A stretch of DNA of 64,000 nucleotides from Onchocerca volvulus. Its lineage: Eukaryota > Nematoda > Chromadorea > Rhabditida > Onchocercidae. Within the stretch, counting starts at the first letter, position 1; each line of letters begins with the position of its first letter. The stretch spans positions 1,879,024 to 1,943,023 of the forward strand of contig HG738140.1 in NCBI GenBank assembly GCA_000499405.2, written 5' to 3'. Positions 29,439 through 43,589 of the stretch are shown piece after piece. The translations under genes were made by a program, and so were the position numbers. The notes under the pieces are model-generated. The model saw nothing but the letters and a program-made list of their open reading frames with translations. It had not been told where the DNA came from and ran no database searches.

Positions 29439-30700
29439 TGTCGAAAAATCCGAAAGACATATGGGAATGTTGAAAGGTCAAATAACAGGGAGATGTTGGC
29501 GAAGTAATGGATGCAATCATTTATACTTGGGATTTAAAGTTCACATAGCGCGACATAGTTCTAAAGGTTAGATAAACATGTTTACCGCCAAAACGCTCCG
29601 ATTCACAGATAAACAATGTGAGATGATCAATCGATGGAGTTTAGGTAAGTGGGAGACGCCCGGAAGGATTTAAAAGGACAAGATTTAGAACTAGAATCAG
29701 TTTAGATCGATACAATTTGGCAGTTCAGTAGCAGTAGTTTGACGCAATTCGAAAAAAGCAGTAGTTTGTGGGGCAATTTTGATAGTAATTCAACGACATG
29801 ACGACAGTTTATTAGAAGCATTAGCAATGATTGAAGGAAGGAAGAACGACAGTCACAAAAAGTAAGTATAACAACGTAGAAAATTTTCTAGTGGAAAAGT
29901 GTCGAGAAAAGAAAAAAAAAAGGATGGAAAGTCATACAAAGGAATACCTTTGCGACGAGCACAACAATAAAGAAGAAGTAAAGATCAAAAGAGAGAAGCC
30001 AAATTTCGAACAATTGGAAAATTGGCTGAAGATACCTATATTAACGAAGTATTGTTATCATGTACAATGAATCTTCTGGAGCACATATACCAAAATTAGT
30101 TGAAGTCCTTATCTTTTTAAGGGCGATTAAGCATTACCGGTGCTAAATATTCATGACAATCAGCATACTTATTGGATATGATCGTAAAATCGCTGATCTT
30201 CCCAGTAGATCATTCTAGTTGTTCCAAACAGCATGCTATCTTTCAATATCGTCTCATATCAAAGCATTTACCTAATGAAACAACTATGAAGCGTGTACAA
30301 CCTTACATAATCGATCTCAGTTCAACGAATGTTACATATTTGAACAATGAACACATCGAATCACAACGATTTGTAGAATTGTAAAAGAATGTGCTGAAAT
30401 TCAATGTTACTTAATAAAAAACACACAACGGAGAAATTTGGAAATGATGAAGAAAGAAGAAACTTTCATCTTTTTGATCGTATTATTTCGGATTCATTTA
30501 ACGTTTAAATGTATTTTATAGCATTAAAGACAAGGAGTATCATCAAAACATGATGTGCAGTTGAAGAAGACTTCGCCTGAAAGCGTGGGTTTTTTCGATC
30601 AGGAATGTTGGAAAAATCCGCAAAATGTAACTGATTATATTTAGGAATATTAAAAGATCAAATAGCGGGAAGATGTTGACGAAGTCAAAAAAACAATCAT
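29439..30700. mobile_element. LTR-like repeat pair enclosing a pseudogene
   Basis: A segment starting TGTCGAAAAATCCG at 29439 resembles one starting TGTTGGAAAAATCCG at 30606. About 60 bases further in, both carry TCAAATA(A/G)C(A/G)GG(G/A)AGATGTTG, so similarity covers roughly 80-95 bp. The starts also resemble the right LTR of the 5.6-kb element (TGTCGGGAAAATCC). A candidate LTR end, CAACGACA, occurs near 29797. Target duplications and a primer-binding site were not found, and the right copy diverges after about 30700. This looks like a heavily decayed LTR element. Confidence 0.45.
29831..30410 (+). pseudogene. SNIP1: SNIP1-like FHA-domain pseudogene (intronless)
   Basis: Uninterrupted similarity to the FHA region of Smad nuclear-interacting protein 1, a nuclear pre-mRNA/miRNA-processing factor: REKPNFE near 29995, then scattered over shifting frames AEDTYIN and YNESSGAHIPK, GYDRKIADL, then a clear block VDHSSCSKQHAIFQYRL (about 30203-30255) and KRVQPYIIDLSSTN...LNNEHIESQR to a stop at about 30382, with VLKF after it. 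At least two frameshifts (near 30030 and 30200) and several in-frame stops (for example near 30133 and 30382) break it. The FHA glycine of the usual G(N/S)G(T/S) turn is lost. No introns are visible, pointing to a processed retrocopy. It sits between the LTR-like repeats. Confidence 0.8.
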
Positions 30701-32380
30701 GGGAAACAAAGGAGAAACAAGACATCATAAGAAGTATTTAGACGACTTTTCGTGCTTTTTTGATTCATACCATGTGTTTTCATTTAATCCTTACCATTAT
30801 ATAAGCAATTCAGTAAACGCTATTGTTGAGCTATGGATTCACAATAGCAAGACGAATCAATCTCGAAACAACAAAACTATAAACAAACAAGAGAATTCTT
30901 TCCTCGAAATCATACAAATAATTTTCCGACAGCTACCATATTCACATCAAATTTTAATTTCTGTATCATATTTATTTTTTACATTACACTAGCCTTGCAT
31001 TAATTCAACAAATATTTTGCTCGCAATCATACCAATTTCTAAAAAATTATTAGTCATAAATATTTGTTCCGATGTATACAATATAAAAAATGCTTATAAT
31101 AACACAATTTGTTTCTTGGTAAGAATCAGAAATTAGAGTCAAAAGTATCGATTTTTCAAAATTTTCAGTTCCAAAATCGCTTAGAAGTATAACAGTGGTT
31201 TTTTTTTCTTTTTTTTTTTCTAATGAAATTGCTGATATAAATTATGCAAAATAAAAGACCAAAAGAGAGCTGAATATTTTCGATTCTAAAATTTTGCCAC
31301 CAAATTGAATGTATTTCTTTCAAATTATTCTTAAAGTAAATGATTTGATCAATGAAATCTCAAAGCTAATTCTTCATATTTCATTACAAAAGAAGAAGAA
31401 AGTTTCTTTGGCTAATTCATTAGAAATTACTTCTCCCTGAAAACACAATTGATAGCATCAAGCTATCGCTTTTATCATTTTATTTCATCATTTTCATTCG
31501 TTTTTGATCATTTTAATGCCATTCATAACATTTTTCATCGTTTCGGCAGTTTTTTTTTTTTTTTTTTCAAAATTTCGTAATAAAAAAGCTTTTATTTTTT
31601 GTTTTTCTGAAAATCTTTTATTTTAGATTATTTGGTGCAATCAATTTCTTTTTTCTTTTTTTTTTTCAATTCAAAATTCATTCAATTATGTGTATTTAAT
31701 CGCTTGCACTTTAAATGATATTATCACTTCTCATAACTTATGTTCATAATTTTATTCATGTTATTGATTTCATTCTCTTGTATGATTCGATATAAATTTC
31801 ATGTATTGTTCAATTCATGTCACTAAATTTTACTTATTTCATTTATAGCAAATGCTCAAAGCTGTTGTAAAGTATTATGCATTAATAATATTCTAATAAT
31901 TTGACATGTTTTTATTCATTTGCATAAACGAAAATGAACAGGTCGATTAATCGATCGATCAAACGTTTTGGTGTTTCCAGATTAAAATTTCCAAACAACA
32001 TCTGATGTCATTTTAACGAAGTGATTCATATTGCAATTTGTATTGTCCAAAAAACTTTACAAAACTTCGTTTTGCTATGTAATTTCGATATTATAAAAGG
32101 AATAGAATAAATTTTTAAACAAACAATTTTTACACTATTCTAAAAAGAAATAGAACTTCTGTTGCTTGGATGAATTCCTTAGAATCATATGAAATAAGTT
32201 TATGAGGTTGGATCTAAGATGAATTTATGAAATTTGGGTCAAAATAACTCTACGAAATTACGGCCCAAAAATAAATTTATGAAGTTGAGATTAAGATAAA
32301 TTTATGAAATTGGAATTGAATGAAGTCTGTATTTTACTGTTTGCAAATGAAAACTATCAATTTGATGCAACGCATAAATT

Positions 32381-32742
32381 CTCTTTCGAAAAAGTTTCGA
32401 ATAAAAATTTCCCAATTTAAAAATCTATGTCATTTCGTAATTTAACAAATTTGAAGAAAAGAACAAAGGATGGTATCATTGAGGAAAGAGAAATAAGAAA
32501 TGTAAATAATTCTATTAGATAGGTGATAATTTCTTTTTATTGCAGATATTTGTTATCATAATTAGAAAATATTTCTTCGGATTTTATAATTTTATATTAT
32601 GAATTTTCTAAAAGTGTTTTCTTTCAAAAAAGTTTTGAATAAAAATTTTTTAATTAAAAATTCTATGCCATTTCATAATTTAACGAATTTGAAGAAAAAA
32701 AATAATGGGTGATATCAATAAGGAAAAAGGAGTAAGAAATAT
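32381..32742. repeat. Diverged direct duplication, about 120 bp, 239 bp apart
   Basis: 32381-32503 and 32620-32742 align along their length (CTTTC(G/A)AAAAAGTTT(C/T)GAATAAAAATTT, then ATTTC(G/A)TAATTTAAC(A/G)AATTTGAAGAAAA, then GGAAA). Non-coding. Confidence 0.75.
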
Positions 32743-33847
32743 TATGATTCACTTGTATATTATTATATATTATTATAGAAATTTTAATATTCATTATCAT
32801 CATTCATTTGCGATATTTTAGCAAAAAATTTTAATCAAATTTTGGAATAGATATTAACTTTCAGACTTTATTTCAAGTTGTTATTTAAATTGATAAAATA
32901 TTTTTGATATACTGATAAAAATAACATATGACCCTTTAAATTAGGTATCATATAATAATTTTAATTTATTTGTTTTTACTTGTTTGCTTTACAATTGAAA
33001 CCTCAAAACATTGCTCTACTTACTAGCTTCAAAATTTTTAATTGAAATGAATTACTGAATGATAATTATTTACTGGAGCCATTTTTTTTTTTTTATTTTA
33101 ACAATAAAAATGTTCAAATAATTTTATGGTTGCTATAAAAAGTTCTGTTCATACTATGAGAAGGAAAATGATTCGTTTTTCTTTTTCTTTTTTTTTTTTT
33201 TTTCCGAGAAAACTTGCTGACAATTATAAATGGTTGTTTTCGGATTATCATTTTCCGGAAAGATATTGCAAAACTTTGCTTAGAATTATTTATTTTGCTA
33301 ATATCGAAAAATGAAAAAAATAAAGTTAAAAGTAAATTATAGTAATTAATCCAACTACGTGAGTTAATATATGTGTATGTTACGTATGTACACGTGTAAA
33401 CGTGTTTGCGTGTATGTATATGAAAGTTTTCCATTAGACATTTAGGTTTTTTTTTTGTTTCCTTACAATAATGAATGAAATATTTGCCGAAAAAATCGCT
33501 AATCAATTCGAAGTGAAATTATGTAATCAACTTTAATGAAAATTCAAAATTTTCGAAAGACTGCTAATTTTCGAGCAGTATTTGATTGAGTATTCGAATA
33601 GTATTTGATTCCGGTTTTCGATAATTTAGAATTTTATCGCAATAATAAATGATAATAATAAACAAAATGCTAAAAACGTTTACTTGCTATTACATATTTC
33701 TATTACATTTATTGAATTGTTAAAATTTTTCAGATTTTGCCTTTGGTTTATTTTATTCATTTATTTGTTTGATTAAAATTCGATCAATAATTTTCGTTAA
33801 GAATTTTTAACAAATTGATAAACATGGGATTAATTGAGGACGAAATA

Positions 33848-34030
33848 AAATTATTTTAAAATTGTTTATAAAACTGCTTGCTGAAGTTAGACTAATTTAA
33901 TCAAGATTAGATTAACTCATTTTAAGATTGTTTGTTAAACTAATTTAATCAAGATTAGGCTAACTCATTTTAAAATTGTTTATAAGATTGCTTATTTGAA
34001 ATCAGACTAATTTAATTAAGATTATGTAAA
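33848..34030. repeat. Diverged tandem repeat
   Basis: The phrase ACTAATTTAAT(C/T)AAGATTA recurs at 33891, 33939 and 34006, each preceded by a TTTTAA(A/G)ATTGTTT block. Spacing is 48 and 67 bp, so the units are irregular. Confidence 0.65.
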
Positions 34031-37000
34031 CACATTTAAAATTTGATGGCAATACGACAAGTAACAATGCTTTTTTCAAGACTTGCAAATGAAGAACAAT
34101 GGTGAAAAATTCGTAGCAAAAAAATTGAAGAAAAAAAAATGCATTAAAATTGGAAAATATGATTGGCTGAATTTCTTTGAAAATATTTAGGAATTTTTTT
34201 TTTTTTTTTTTTGTTTCATTATAAAAAAGGTGATCTTTCATTTCAGATAGCTAATGAATGAAGTAAAAAATTCATTCTTTTGGGTTTTCAAATGAAAAAA
34301 CTCTATTTTCATAATTGGAAGAAAAAAATTTAACAATTCTTGACATTTTTTAATAAAAAAAAATTCAAATTCAGACATTACTTAATTTGTAGCAAATATT
34401 TCGATGCAAGCATATATAAAAATATTATTAACATAATTTTGGTAGCGTAATATGATTTTAGAATTTCATGAAAATATATTCAAAAAAAAAAATGCTTCAG
34501 GACATTTCCAATGAAATTTACTTGTCATTATTACGTAACGAATTAATTAATTTTTAGAATTCTGATAATACTTTCACTTATATTTATAAATGCAATGCAG
34601 GTAGATAGGTGAAAGTGTCAAATACAATTTATAATTAATGTGATATGATTTCTAATTTAATTAAATTAATTCTATTTTCGAAAATTGTATTTGCACAAAT
34701 GCATGCATGTGGAAGTTAGTTTTTCGAAGTGCTCGTGAAATGGAGCAATGATGATTCGCAAAATGTTCTCTTAGAAATATTCGAATAAACGAAAAATTGA
34801 TTGAACGATTAGGAATGTTTTATTTTCTTAAAATTAAAAAATTAGTTAGATCGATCGTTTTTAATGGATTTATTCTAATCGCTTGTCGTTACCAGTTTTT
34901 AATATTGTTTAAACGATAAATAAATATATATATGTCTTTTATTTTGCATCAAAAAATTTCACGTACAGTCATTCGATTCATCTGTTTGTATTTGTTATTT
35001 AAATTAATTTTTAAATTATTTTATTTTCTATTATCAAAAATTTTGAGAAGTTTGTGCTTTTTTAAAAATATTTATGCATGTTTATTCGTTAATTAGATCT
35101 TATGATATTTCTGTTGTCAAAAGTTTGCTTTTTAAAATTACCTACATACGTTTATTCAAATATTAAACTCATGGGATTTTTTTCTATTATCGAAAATTTG
35201 AAAAAATTTGTACTTTCTAAAAATGCCACGAAGTATGTTTATTCGAATTAAATTTTATGATGCTTTTGTTCGATTCTCAATTTTTTTTATTTACTTAAAA
35301 TTAGATTTTTTTTTTTTTTTGCAATCAGATTATCTTATAGCAAAATACATTAAAAAATTCATTGAATGATATGAATGAAGAAAAGATTTAGTAAATTTTT
35401 GATTGCTTATTTTATTTGCATCTTGCTTAATAATAATTTTGAAATTATTTCGAAAAGAAAATTCGGAATTATTTTGACAAGATTCCGATTTATTTAAAGC
35501 TATTAAAATTTGAATGATTGACGAGAAAAGCCTAATAAAAACCGGTTGATAATCGTAGTAATTGTATGAATGTTATTTAATTTATAAATAAACAGTGATA
35601 AAATGTATATTTTATACTAATTATAAATGAGAACAAGTAATTAGGAAAACAGGAAATGATGAAAGAAAGAGGATGAAAATTTGAAAGTAAAATTGTCGAA
35701 ATTTTGGATAAAACTAATTCATTTCTCAGATTTCATTACTAAACTGATTAGTTGTTTGAATTATTTTAAAAGCGATATTTTAATTCTACAAAAACAAGAA
35801 CAGGAATAGAAAACTAGTGTAATGAAAAGGAAAGGAGTAATTAAAATGAGATATTTTATATTATCAAATTGAATTATTATTAGTTTTAAACTAGCTTAAA
35901 AGGAAGCAAAAATATTTTACTTCACTTTCAATTTTAATCAATCATTAATTTAAAATTATCCTAACAGCTAATTTAGTTTTGAAAAAATCATAAAAGACAG
36001 GTTTGAAATTTCTCCCAGAAAACCTGTCGATTAGGTGTAATAAAATGCTCATCTTTTCTTATTTTAAAATATATAAGTCATTTTAAATATTTATGATTCT
36101 AACAAGAAAAATTGGTATTTTATTCAGCTTCGTAAATGATTCTATGTATATAAGATGAAATTTCTAAAGCTATTTTAATTTTTGATTCTCATCGTGATGT
36201 TGATATGTCGATTCATATTGATTTTATATTTTATAATACTATAGCAAATTTTATTATTATAAATAATAATTATATGTTGACATCTATTTGTACTCCTACT
36301 AATCATATCTTTTTTTTTTGTTGCAAATTATCTTTCAATGTGCATTCACGAAGAAATTCAAATTTTTGAAAAAAATTTATGCTATATTTCCTCTATCAAT
36401 ATGATCAATCATACTTCAATTAATTTAAAAGTCCTTCAAATACCGGAAATTATGGTAGAATTTCTGAAAAATAGAAATTTTTTCAAGTTTTTGATAATAA
36501 GGAATTATTGAATGATCTTCTGCAAGCATCAGACAACGACAAGTTTCAGTAATTGAAGAGCTATTATAATTTTTAGCAATTAAAGAATTTTTAGATTCAC
36601 TTATAGATGCGAAATTATTGAGGGATTAAATTCAAATAGCATGCAAAAATTTTTTGAAATTTCTACAATGCCTGGTATTTTCATTCTATTATCAATTATA
36701 AACATTTCTCTGTCAGAAAGTTTATTTAGCAATTTATTATCCAAAAAGCGAAAAGTGAAAATCTCAAAATGAACCTAATTGCTGGAAATAACAGCGTTTA
36801 GCTATTATTTAGCAATGATAACAACAAAAATTAAGCAAACTTCCAAATTTTCATCTTTTCATTTTCAAATCTGTTGAAATATTTACCGGTTTGTTTTTCA
36901 AATAAAAAAATGTTTGAAATAAACTTTTCATTCATTCCTTTAATCTCTAAAAAATTGTTAAGAAAGCCATTCTTTTCCTTCCTAAAAAATTTTTAAGAAA

Positions 37001-37750
37001 TTAAATTCAAGCAGCATGCAAAAAATTTCGTAAAAATTCGAAAATCTTTAAAAAAATTAAAAAATCTTATTTCACTCCTTTTTCGGATTCTCATTTTCTA
37101 TGAATTTATCTTTCAAGCAAATGTGGATGATATATATTTTTAAGCAAAATTCGAGCTAACTCACAGTGCAGAATCATAAAGTGCAATCAAGATCTTTTTT
37201 TTATAATTATAATTTCAATTTCGATCTTCCATCTTTTATCGTTTCTCATTTTCTTCAAAAATTTCCCATTCATAAAATACTTGCCTTACTGAATTATATG
37301 AAAAAGAATGATAAAACATGTGCTAAATATTTATTATCTAATTAAAAATTTTAATTAGCAAACTATCTTTTCTTTCTTCAAATCAGGCAATCTTGTAGTT
37401 GCAATATGGGAGATCAAAATTGAAATTTTAATTATGAAAAAAAATCTAGATTGCAGAATCATATTCTGCAATCATATTCATAGTCTGCAATCATATCATA
37501 TTCTGAATTTATTGCGATCATTATAGTTAGATAAAATGATCATTTGAATTATAATTTGCAAATGCAAGCATTTTTGCAGAATTAATTAAAAAATCAATTC
37601 CTTCTTTCATCGAATCATGCAATTTTGCAGTTGAAACATGCATAAATTAATTGCAATGATCGTAATGAGATAAACAGATCATATTCAGATATAATTTACA
37701 GGTATAAGCGTGTCACAGGAATATTATCAATTTTGCAATAAATAGGAAAA

Positions 37751-37897
37751 ATGGCAAAAATTTCACCAACAAAAGAACAGGTTCCAATAAATGTTATTGT
37801 TATCAATGATATTACTTTTGGGGAAAAGTCGATTGCAAAATCCGATATATTATCGAGCAAATACGATGATTCCAGTGGAAATACTATTCATACAAAG
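37751..37897 (+). CDS. Possible alternative first coding exon (distal)
   Basis: ATG at 37751 preceded by an in-frame TAA, 49 codons (MAKISPTKEQVPINVIVIND...), then a GT donor (AAGGTTTAT). It ends in phase 0, the phase needed to join exon 2 of SLC33A1 at 44972. The composition is protein-like and hydrophilic. It may be an alternative start of SLC33A1 or the first exon of an unidentified gene; the next exon is unproven. Confidence 0.35.
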
Positions 37898-39530
37898 GTT
37901 TATATCATTTAATTCATTTATTTGCTATAAAATTATGGAATATTTACGAGAAATTACCATTTATTAAAAAATTATAATCAAATTTAAGCAATTTAATTAG
38001 AATATTCATGTTTGACCAATCATTACTGATGCGAAAGTGAAATTTTAGGGAAAGTATTTGTGAGATTAGAAAGTGGGAAGAATTAGATTTTTTTTTAACG
38101 AAATTTCCGGTTTGAAGAATTTTATTTGCCGCAACTACGATATAAAATAATTGATGAATATCGATAATAATACGGATAATTTGAGTAGGGATGTTTTCTG
38201 AATATTGGGATGGTAAATTTTCAAAGCGCTCGTAACGGTAAAGCGAAATATTGAAAAAAAGTGAATAGTGATCGTGCTTGGATAATTAAAAATGAATAAA
38301 CGGTGATATTCGTTGGTGTCTATACTTTATCCAAGTTATCGCCTTACCGTCGATAACAATGAAGATAAAGCGGTAGCTTAATTGATTTTTTATCTAAAGT
38401 CAATCAAGTAGACTTAATAAGCATTTTAGCTAGTATGCTACTAACATAACAAACATACACACAAACTCAGTGATAAAATTGGGTGAATGAATTAGGAGAA
38501 TGGTGATTTTATCAGATAATAATCCTTTTATAGTCAGATTATTTGCAACATTTAATGAAGTTTTGTGATCTCGATAATCTAAATTTTTCCCGGCAGTTTG
38601 ATATCATATTGGAAGAAGGTCAAATATTACCGTTAAATATCAATTGAATAATTCATATGATATAATTAATAGTTTAAAAAAAAATAAATAATAGTTTAAA
38701 AATAATTAATAGTTTAAAAAATGTAATATAAATATTCAGATTATTTTAGACTCATATATGATCATAAATGTAACTAATGGAAATGATTTATTCTACTGAA
38801 ACTTGAGACATTGCACATAATTCTAAAGCTTGAAAGATTAATAATTTTTATGAATTGAAATAATTACGAAGTTATATGTTAAAGTCAAGGATTTAATAAT
38901 GTAACTTTGATGCTCAGTTAAAGTTTTTAAGCAAAAATACCTTGGTTATCTCGATATTTTTATATTATAAAATATTTCGGTTAATCCAATAATCACAATT
39001 CCTCTTCATTTTGTTAATGACTTATACCTTTGTATAAAACAAAGTCTGAAAATGTAAAAATTAATGTGAAATTTAAAAATTGAATCTAAAATGAAATTTT
39101 TTTTTGAAATTTTCGTATATTCAAAAATTTCTGAGAAAAGAGAGCAATTCTGTCATTCAGATATGTACATTTTCCTTTCTTTCAACAAATATAAATATTC
39201 ATTTCTGGCTATTTTTTCGAGAAATATTCGGGCTATTGGGAACAGTTTTTTTATTACGAAAAAATTTTTATATAAATGAATTTTGTGCATCTAACCTACA
39301 TATTTCTGAAAAAGATTTTTTGTTTTTTGGAAAGGAAAAACAACTTTTATAAATTTTCTTTTTCATAAATTATACATTCAATACAAGTGCTCTTTGTTCA
39401 ATTAAAATTGTAAGTTAAATCTAAAAAAAAATTGCATAAAATTAGTTCATAATAAAAAATGGAAACTGATGACTGGACCATCTTTTTAATTTATTTAATT
39501 TTCCGAGTTCATTTCATTATTGCTTATTTT

Positions 39531-39583
<53 letters not shown>

Positions 39584-41042
39584 CTTTTTTTTTTTGATAA
39601 TGTCATCGAAAAAAGTTCTAGTAAAATTATTTAGATAAATAAAAAAAAATATTGATCGGAAACAGATTTTTATTTAAGTTGAATTGTTTGATTCTAATTT
39701 TTAATTGTAATTTTCATTTCTTCTACTTTCTTCTAATTCTTTTTTTTTTTTAACTTGTAATTTTAAGAATTTATCTATTGCTTACTTTGATTTATCGTTA
39801 GTTTCTTATGATCTTAATGTTTTCAATTTTTTTCCGTTGATTGCTGAGTTTACTTTCTTCTTAGTCTTAAATAACCAACCATCAATTTTTTTTTCATTTT
39901 TTGACGGTCCAATCAAAGCAAAATCACAGTGCCTCCTTATACGAAACGTAAAAATAATTAATATTAAGCCATTTTTAACTCCAAAAAATTGGCAAAATTA
40001 ATGTGGTCTGACATCGTGGATAAAATGTTTTCTGATCAGCAGTAGACTAAGTGAATTCATCAATTTTAATATAAACTGAAAAAACCCACGAAAAGAAAAA
40101 AATAAAGAGAAAAGAAAAAGAAAAAAAACTGAAGGCGGAATAATGTAATTTAAATAAAGCAATTTTATGAAATTAGTGTCCAGTAATTTGGATTTTACAA
40201 ATTTTTTTTTCAAATTTTATATTTGATCTATTTTACTTTTAACAATTCTTGTCACTTGACATTAAATGAATCCAATATTATTGAATAATCCATAAGCGTT
40301 CATCAGTTTTGATAAATTAGTGAATCTAATTCAATGAGTTGAAACAGAAATACAGGAAAAATTATCAGTAATTATTAATGATCAAACATTCCCTTTTTGA
40401 TTAAGCATTTATAATCAATCCTTTGAAATTCTAAATTATTTGACGCATATTTTAGTAGAAAGCAATTTCAAAAAATTTTTAAATACAAAAAAAGAATGTG
40501 TTTGAAATTCATGATATTTCCTTACATTTGTTTCATCAGTATTTCGATTAATACTAATTATCATATTGTTAATTACTCAGTGTTTCGTTTTCATCCAAAA
40601 TGATTACAAAAAAAAAAAAAAAAAAAAAAGTGTATTTCTTAGTTTTTCGTTTTTAAAGTATTTTTTACGTCAATTTTGTTAGAAATTTTAAAGAATTAAC
40701 TATGATTATCATAAATCATTATCATCATCAATGATTTGCAAATGTACTGTTTAGTTCATTACGGAAACCAGAATAGCACATGACATTTTGAATATCTCGA
40801 ACATATTTTTTGTTTTTTTCATTTTTTTTTTCGACAATATAAACTTATATTCTGACAATATTGATAAAGTTAAACAATAGTAATGACTGTTAACTCTCGA
40901 TATTTCTTACACATCAAATGATTGGCACATTTTCCAAATTCTCTTTTGCCCGTTTAATAAACGATCGTTTCATCGGAAAGATCGTATCAATTAAGTTCAT
41001 CAGAAAAAAAAAATTTTGTGAACTGACAAAATTTTTTTCTCT

Positions 41043-41080
<38 letters not shown>

Positions 41081-41800
41081 TAATTATTGTCAAACATTAG
41101 GTTCGTAATGAACAATTATGAACTTTATTTTGATAACAGTTATTTGCTTAACTGAACCGATTTTAACCTCTATTTCTTGCAATCATTTCATTATTTTTCT
41201 ATCGTAAAATTGAATGATTGATTCAAATTTACTAATTTTACCTTGATTTAAATTCGATTAAGTAATTACTGATAATACTATTATTCTGAATTAGAAAAGA
41301 TCAATTCTTGAATTTCGAATCGCTAGAAAAGCTTCAAAAATAAGTAAAAATATTTTGAAATTTATTCCACAAGTTTCCCGCAAAATGCTTTATCATCAAT
41401 CCACCTTGTCACATATTGCTCGAGACGTAATTAACTCACATATTTTTGTCAAATATCGATTGATTAATTACTCCTGTTACCTTCTCTTCAATATTTCACC
41501 TTTCGAAATTATTATTTTTAACTATCGATTTAATTACAATTGACAGTTTCCTCTTCTCGAAATATTTCCATTAAAAAAACAGTCATGATGATTGTTATTT
41601 GATAATGTAGCACTAATTGTTTATTACTGCTTCGAAGAAAAAAAAAAAAAAAAAAAAAAACAAATAACGAAGTGTTTATATCTGATAAAAACTGGAATTT
41701 TATGAAATTTAAAACCTGAAAAAAAAAAACACTCGGAGACATTTTCATGTTTGCTAACAGACCCAAATAAGTTACATATCGACACCTTTTCAAGTTTGCA
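37898..41800. other. Non-coding AT-rich stretch
   Basis: No supported exon. Includes a 51-T run (39533-39583) followed by C and 11 T, an A run near 40609-40629, a (CT)n tract near 41040-41077, and an A run at 41639-41660. Confidence 0.6.
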
Positions 41801-41878
41801 ATGACTTCCGATCAAAATTCTTTCCGACAATCACCTTCTACAAATGACCCGCTTATCAATCATAATTCCAATCATAGC
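41801..41878 (+). CDS. Possible alternative first coding exon (proximal)
   Basis: ATG at 41801, 26 codons (MTSDQNSFRQSPSTNDPL...), then a consensus donor AGC/GTAAGT. It ends in phase 0, so it can join 44972 in frame. A hydrophilic Ser/Asn-rich peptide of this type would simply replace the cytosolic N-terminus of SLC33A1. No transcript evidence is available from sequence alone. Confidence 0.4.
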
Positions 41879-43589
41879 GTAAGTTTCTTCTAGATTTTTC
41901 TGTCTTTTTTTTTTCTTTTTTTTTTGCAAATCATTTTAAGATGATTATTTTTTTTTTTTTTTATGAATCCGAAATAATAAATTATAAATTGAATAAATGC
42001 AAAATAATTCTTTTCTCCAATTTGTTGATTCCCTTGATAGTTGATTTATTGATTCCCTTTATAGTTGGGAAAATATTTTTTAATCACTTTCAAGAAAAAG
42101 TGATTAATGTATACAAATTAGTGTGAATATTTTATCATTCAAAAATATTAGCCAAAAATAAAAGTTCAACTGAATAAGTAAAAAGATTTTTGAGAATTTG
42201 CATTATTTGTTTGATTTTATCAATCATCGAACGTTCTACAAATGGCATTTTTCTTTTTTTTTTTTATCAGTGTTTACTTTTGAGCAAAACTTTGCAATTG
42301 ATGTTATCAATTCGTATTAAAGTATTAAATTGATCAAGGAAACGTGAAATACTTGGATTCTATTGGTTCTATTTAAGATTCTATTTAAACAATTCCATTT
42401 AAGTTGATAAGAAATTCTTCGAAAGATATTTAAACTTGAAATTAGTATTGATATTACAGTCAATTTGAGAAGAAATTAGCCTGATTATGACTGATACTAT
42501 GTGGATAGCAGTTACTATTTTTAAAAAATTACAAAGAGACCAGACGAGATTATAGTATATGTGAAATTGAAATTAGAGAAATTCAAAATTCAAATCCAAT
42601 TTCAAATTAGAGAAACTTATCAAACTTCACTATTTGTCTGAAATATGCCAAAGAAATAATATGCAAATAAGATGATTGCTAACAAGTGTGAAAGATTCGT
42701 TCTCATTACTTGCAACTTCAGCAGAAATTTAGTTTTTAGTTTAACTTTTAAACTTAATTTCCAAATTTTAGTTATTTAAGTACGATAACTCATTTATGTG
42801 TCGGAGAGCATCTCAAATTAACTAGATATGATTGTTAACAAATAGTTCTTTTAATTATTTTTATATATTTTTGATATATATTTATATTTTTATATTTGTA
42901 TTTTATTTATAAACTTATATTTTTTCAATATTATTTTTATATTCATATACTTACACTTTATATTTATATGTTATATAACTTTTTTTTCCGAATAAATCTA
43001 TAGTTATATTTTTCATATTTATACTTTTTTTTGAATGAATTTAATTTTTAATTTTAACTTTTTCATATTCAATCTTCAAATCTTAATTATTTTAAATACA
43101 ATAATTCATTTATGCATTTGAATTACTTTCAAAGATTCGTTTCAATTCTTATTTCCATCGATGAGTAGCTAACTAAAGATTCGTATGCATTAAACACTGA
43201 TTTTTCACTTAAATATATTCATATTTAGCAAAAATAATGGAATATTGAGAATTTTAAATTCATAGAAATTGTTCAGTTTATGAGCTATTATCAATGAGGG
43301 ATATATATATTCAGATTCTCCGTCAAATTTTATTTTAATTTTCAATTAAATTTGCAAAAATTAATCGAAAAACCGAGAAGTAGCTTAATTTTTTAAGATC
43401 TTTTATTCGATTACGAATTTATAAATTTGTTAACATGAAATTGAGAACTTTATGAAAATAGAAATTAAAGATTGAAGAATTAAAATTTGGTAGAAAGATA
43501 TGGAACTAGTTCATATTGTTACTTTCGAAAAACGAAAAACGATAGCAGCTGTTGAATTCGATGAATTTCATCGATCAAAACTATTCCGC
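41879..43589. other. Non-coding AT-rich stretch
   Basis: No exon recognised. Contains TATAT-rich low-complexity DNA near 42860-43030. Confidence 0.6.

Larger units (their letters stand above)
30701..37750. other. Seven-kb gene-poor, AT-rich repeat region
   Basis: No exon could be supported on either strand. It holds homopolymer runs, the 115-bp duplication at 32381/32620, a diverged tandem array near 33850-34030, and many short local duplications. Open frames such as 30699-30992 (+) and 33114-33506 (-) are low-complexity and unsupported. Confidence 0.6.

Noticed and set aside
33114..33506. 130-codon frame (-) with Lys-rich tract
   Set aside because: Built from poly-T/poly-A runs; composition is that of low-complexity DNA.
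36690..36770. Short stretch resembling the C-terminal hAT transposase dimerisation motif (SLFSNLLSKKRK)
   Set aside because: Too short, in a broken frame, no other transposase motifs or terminal inverted repeats nearby.
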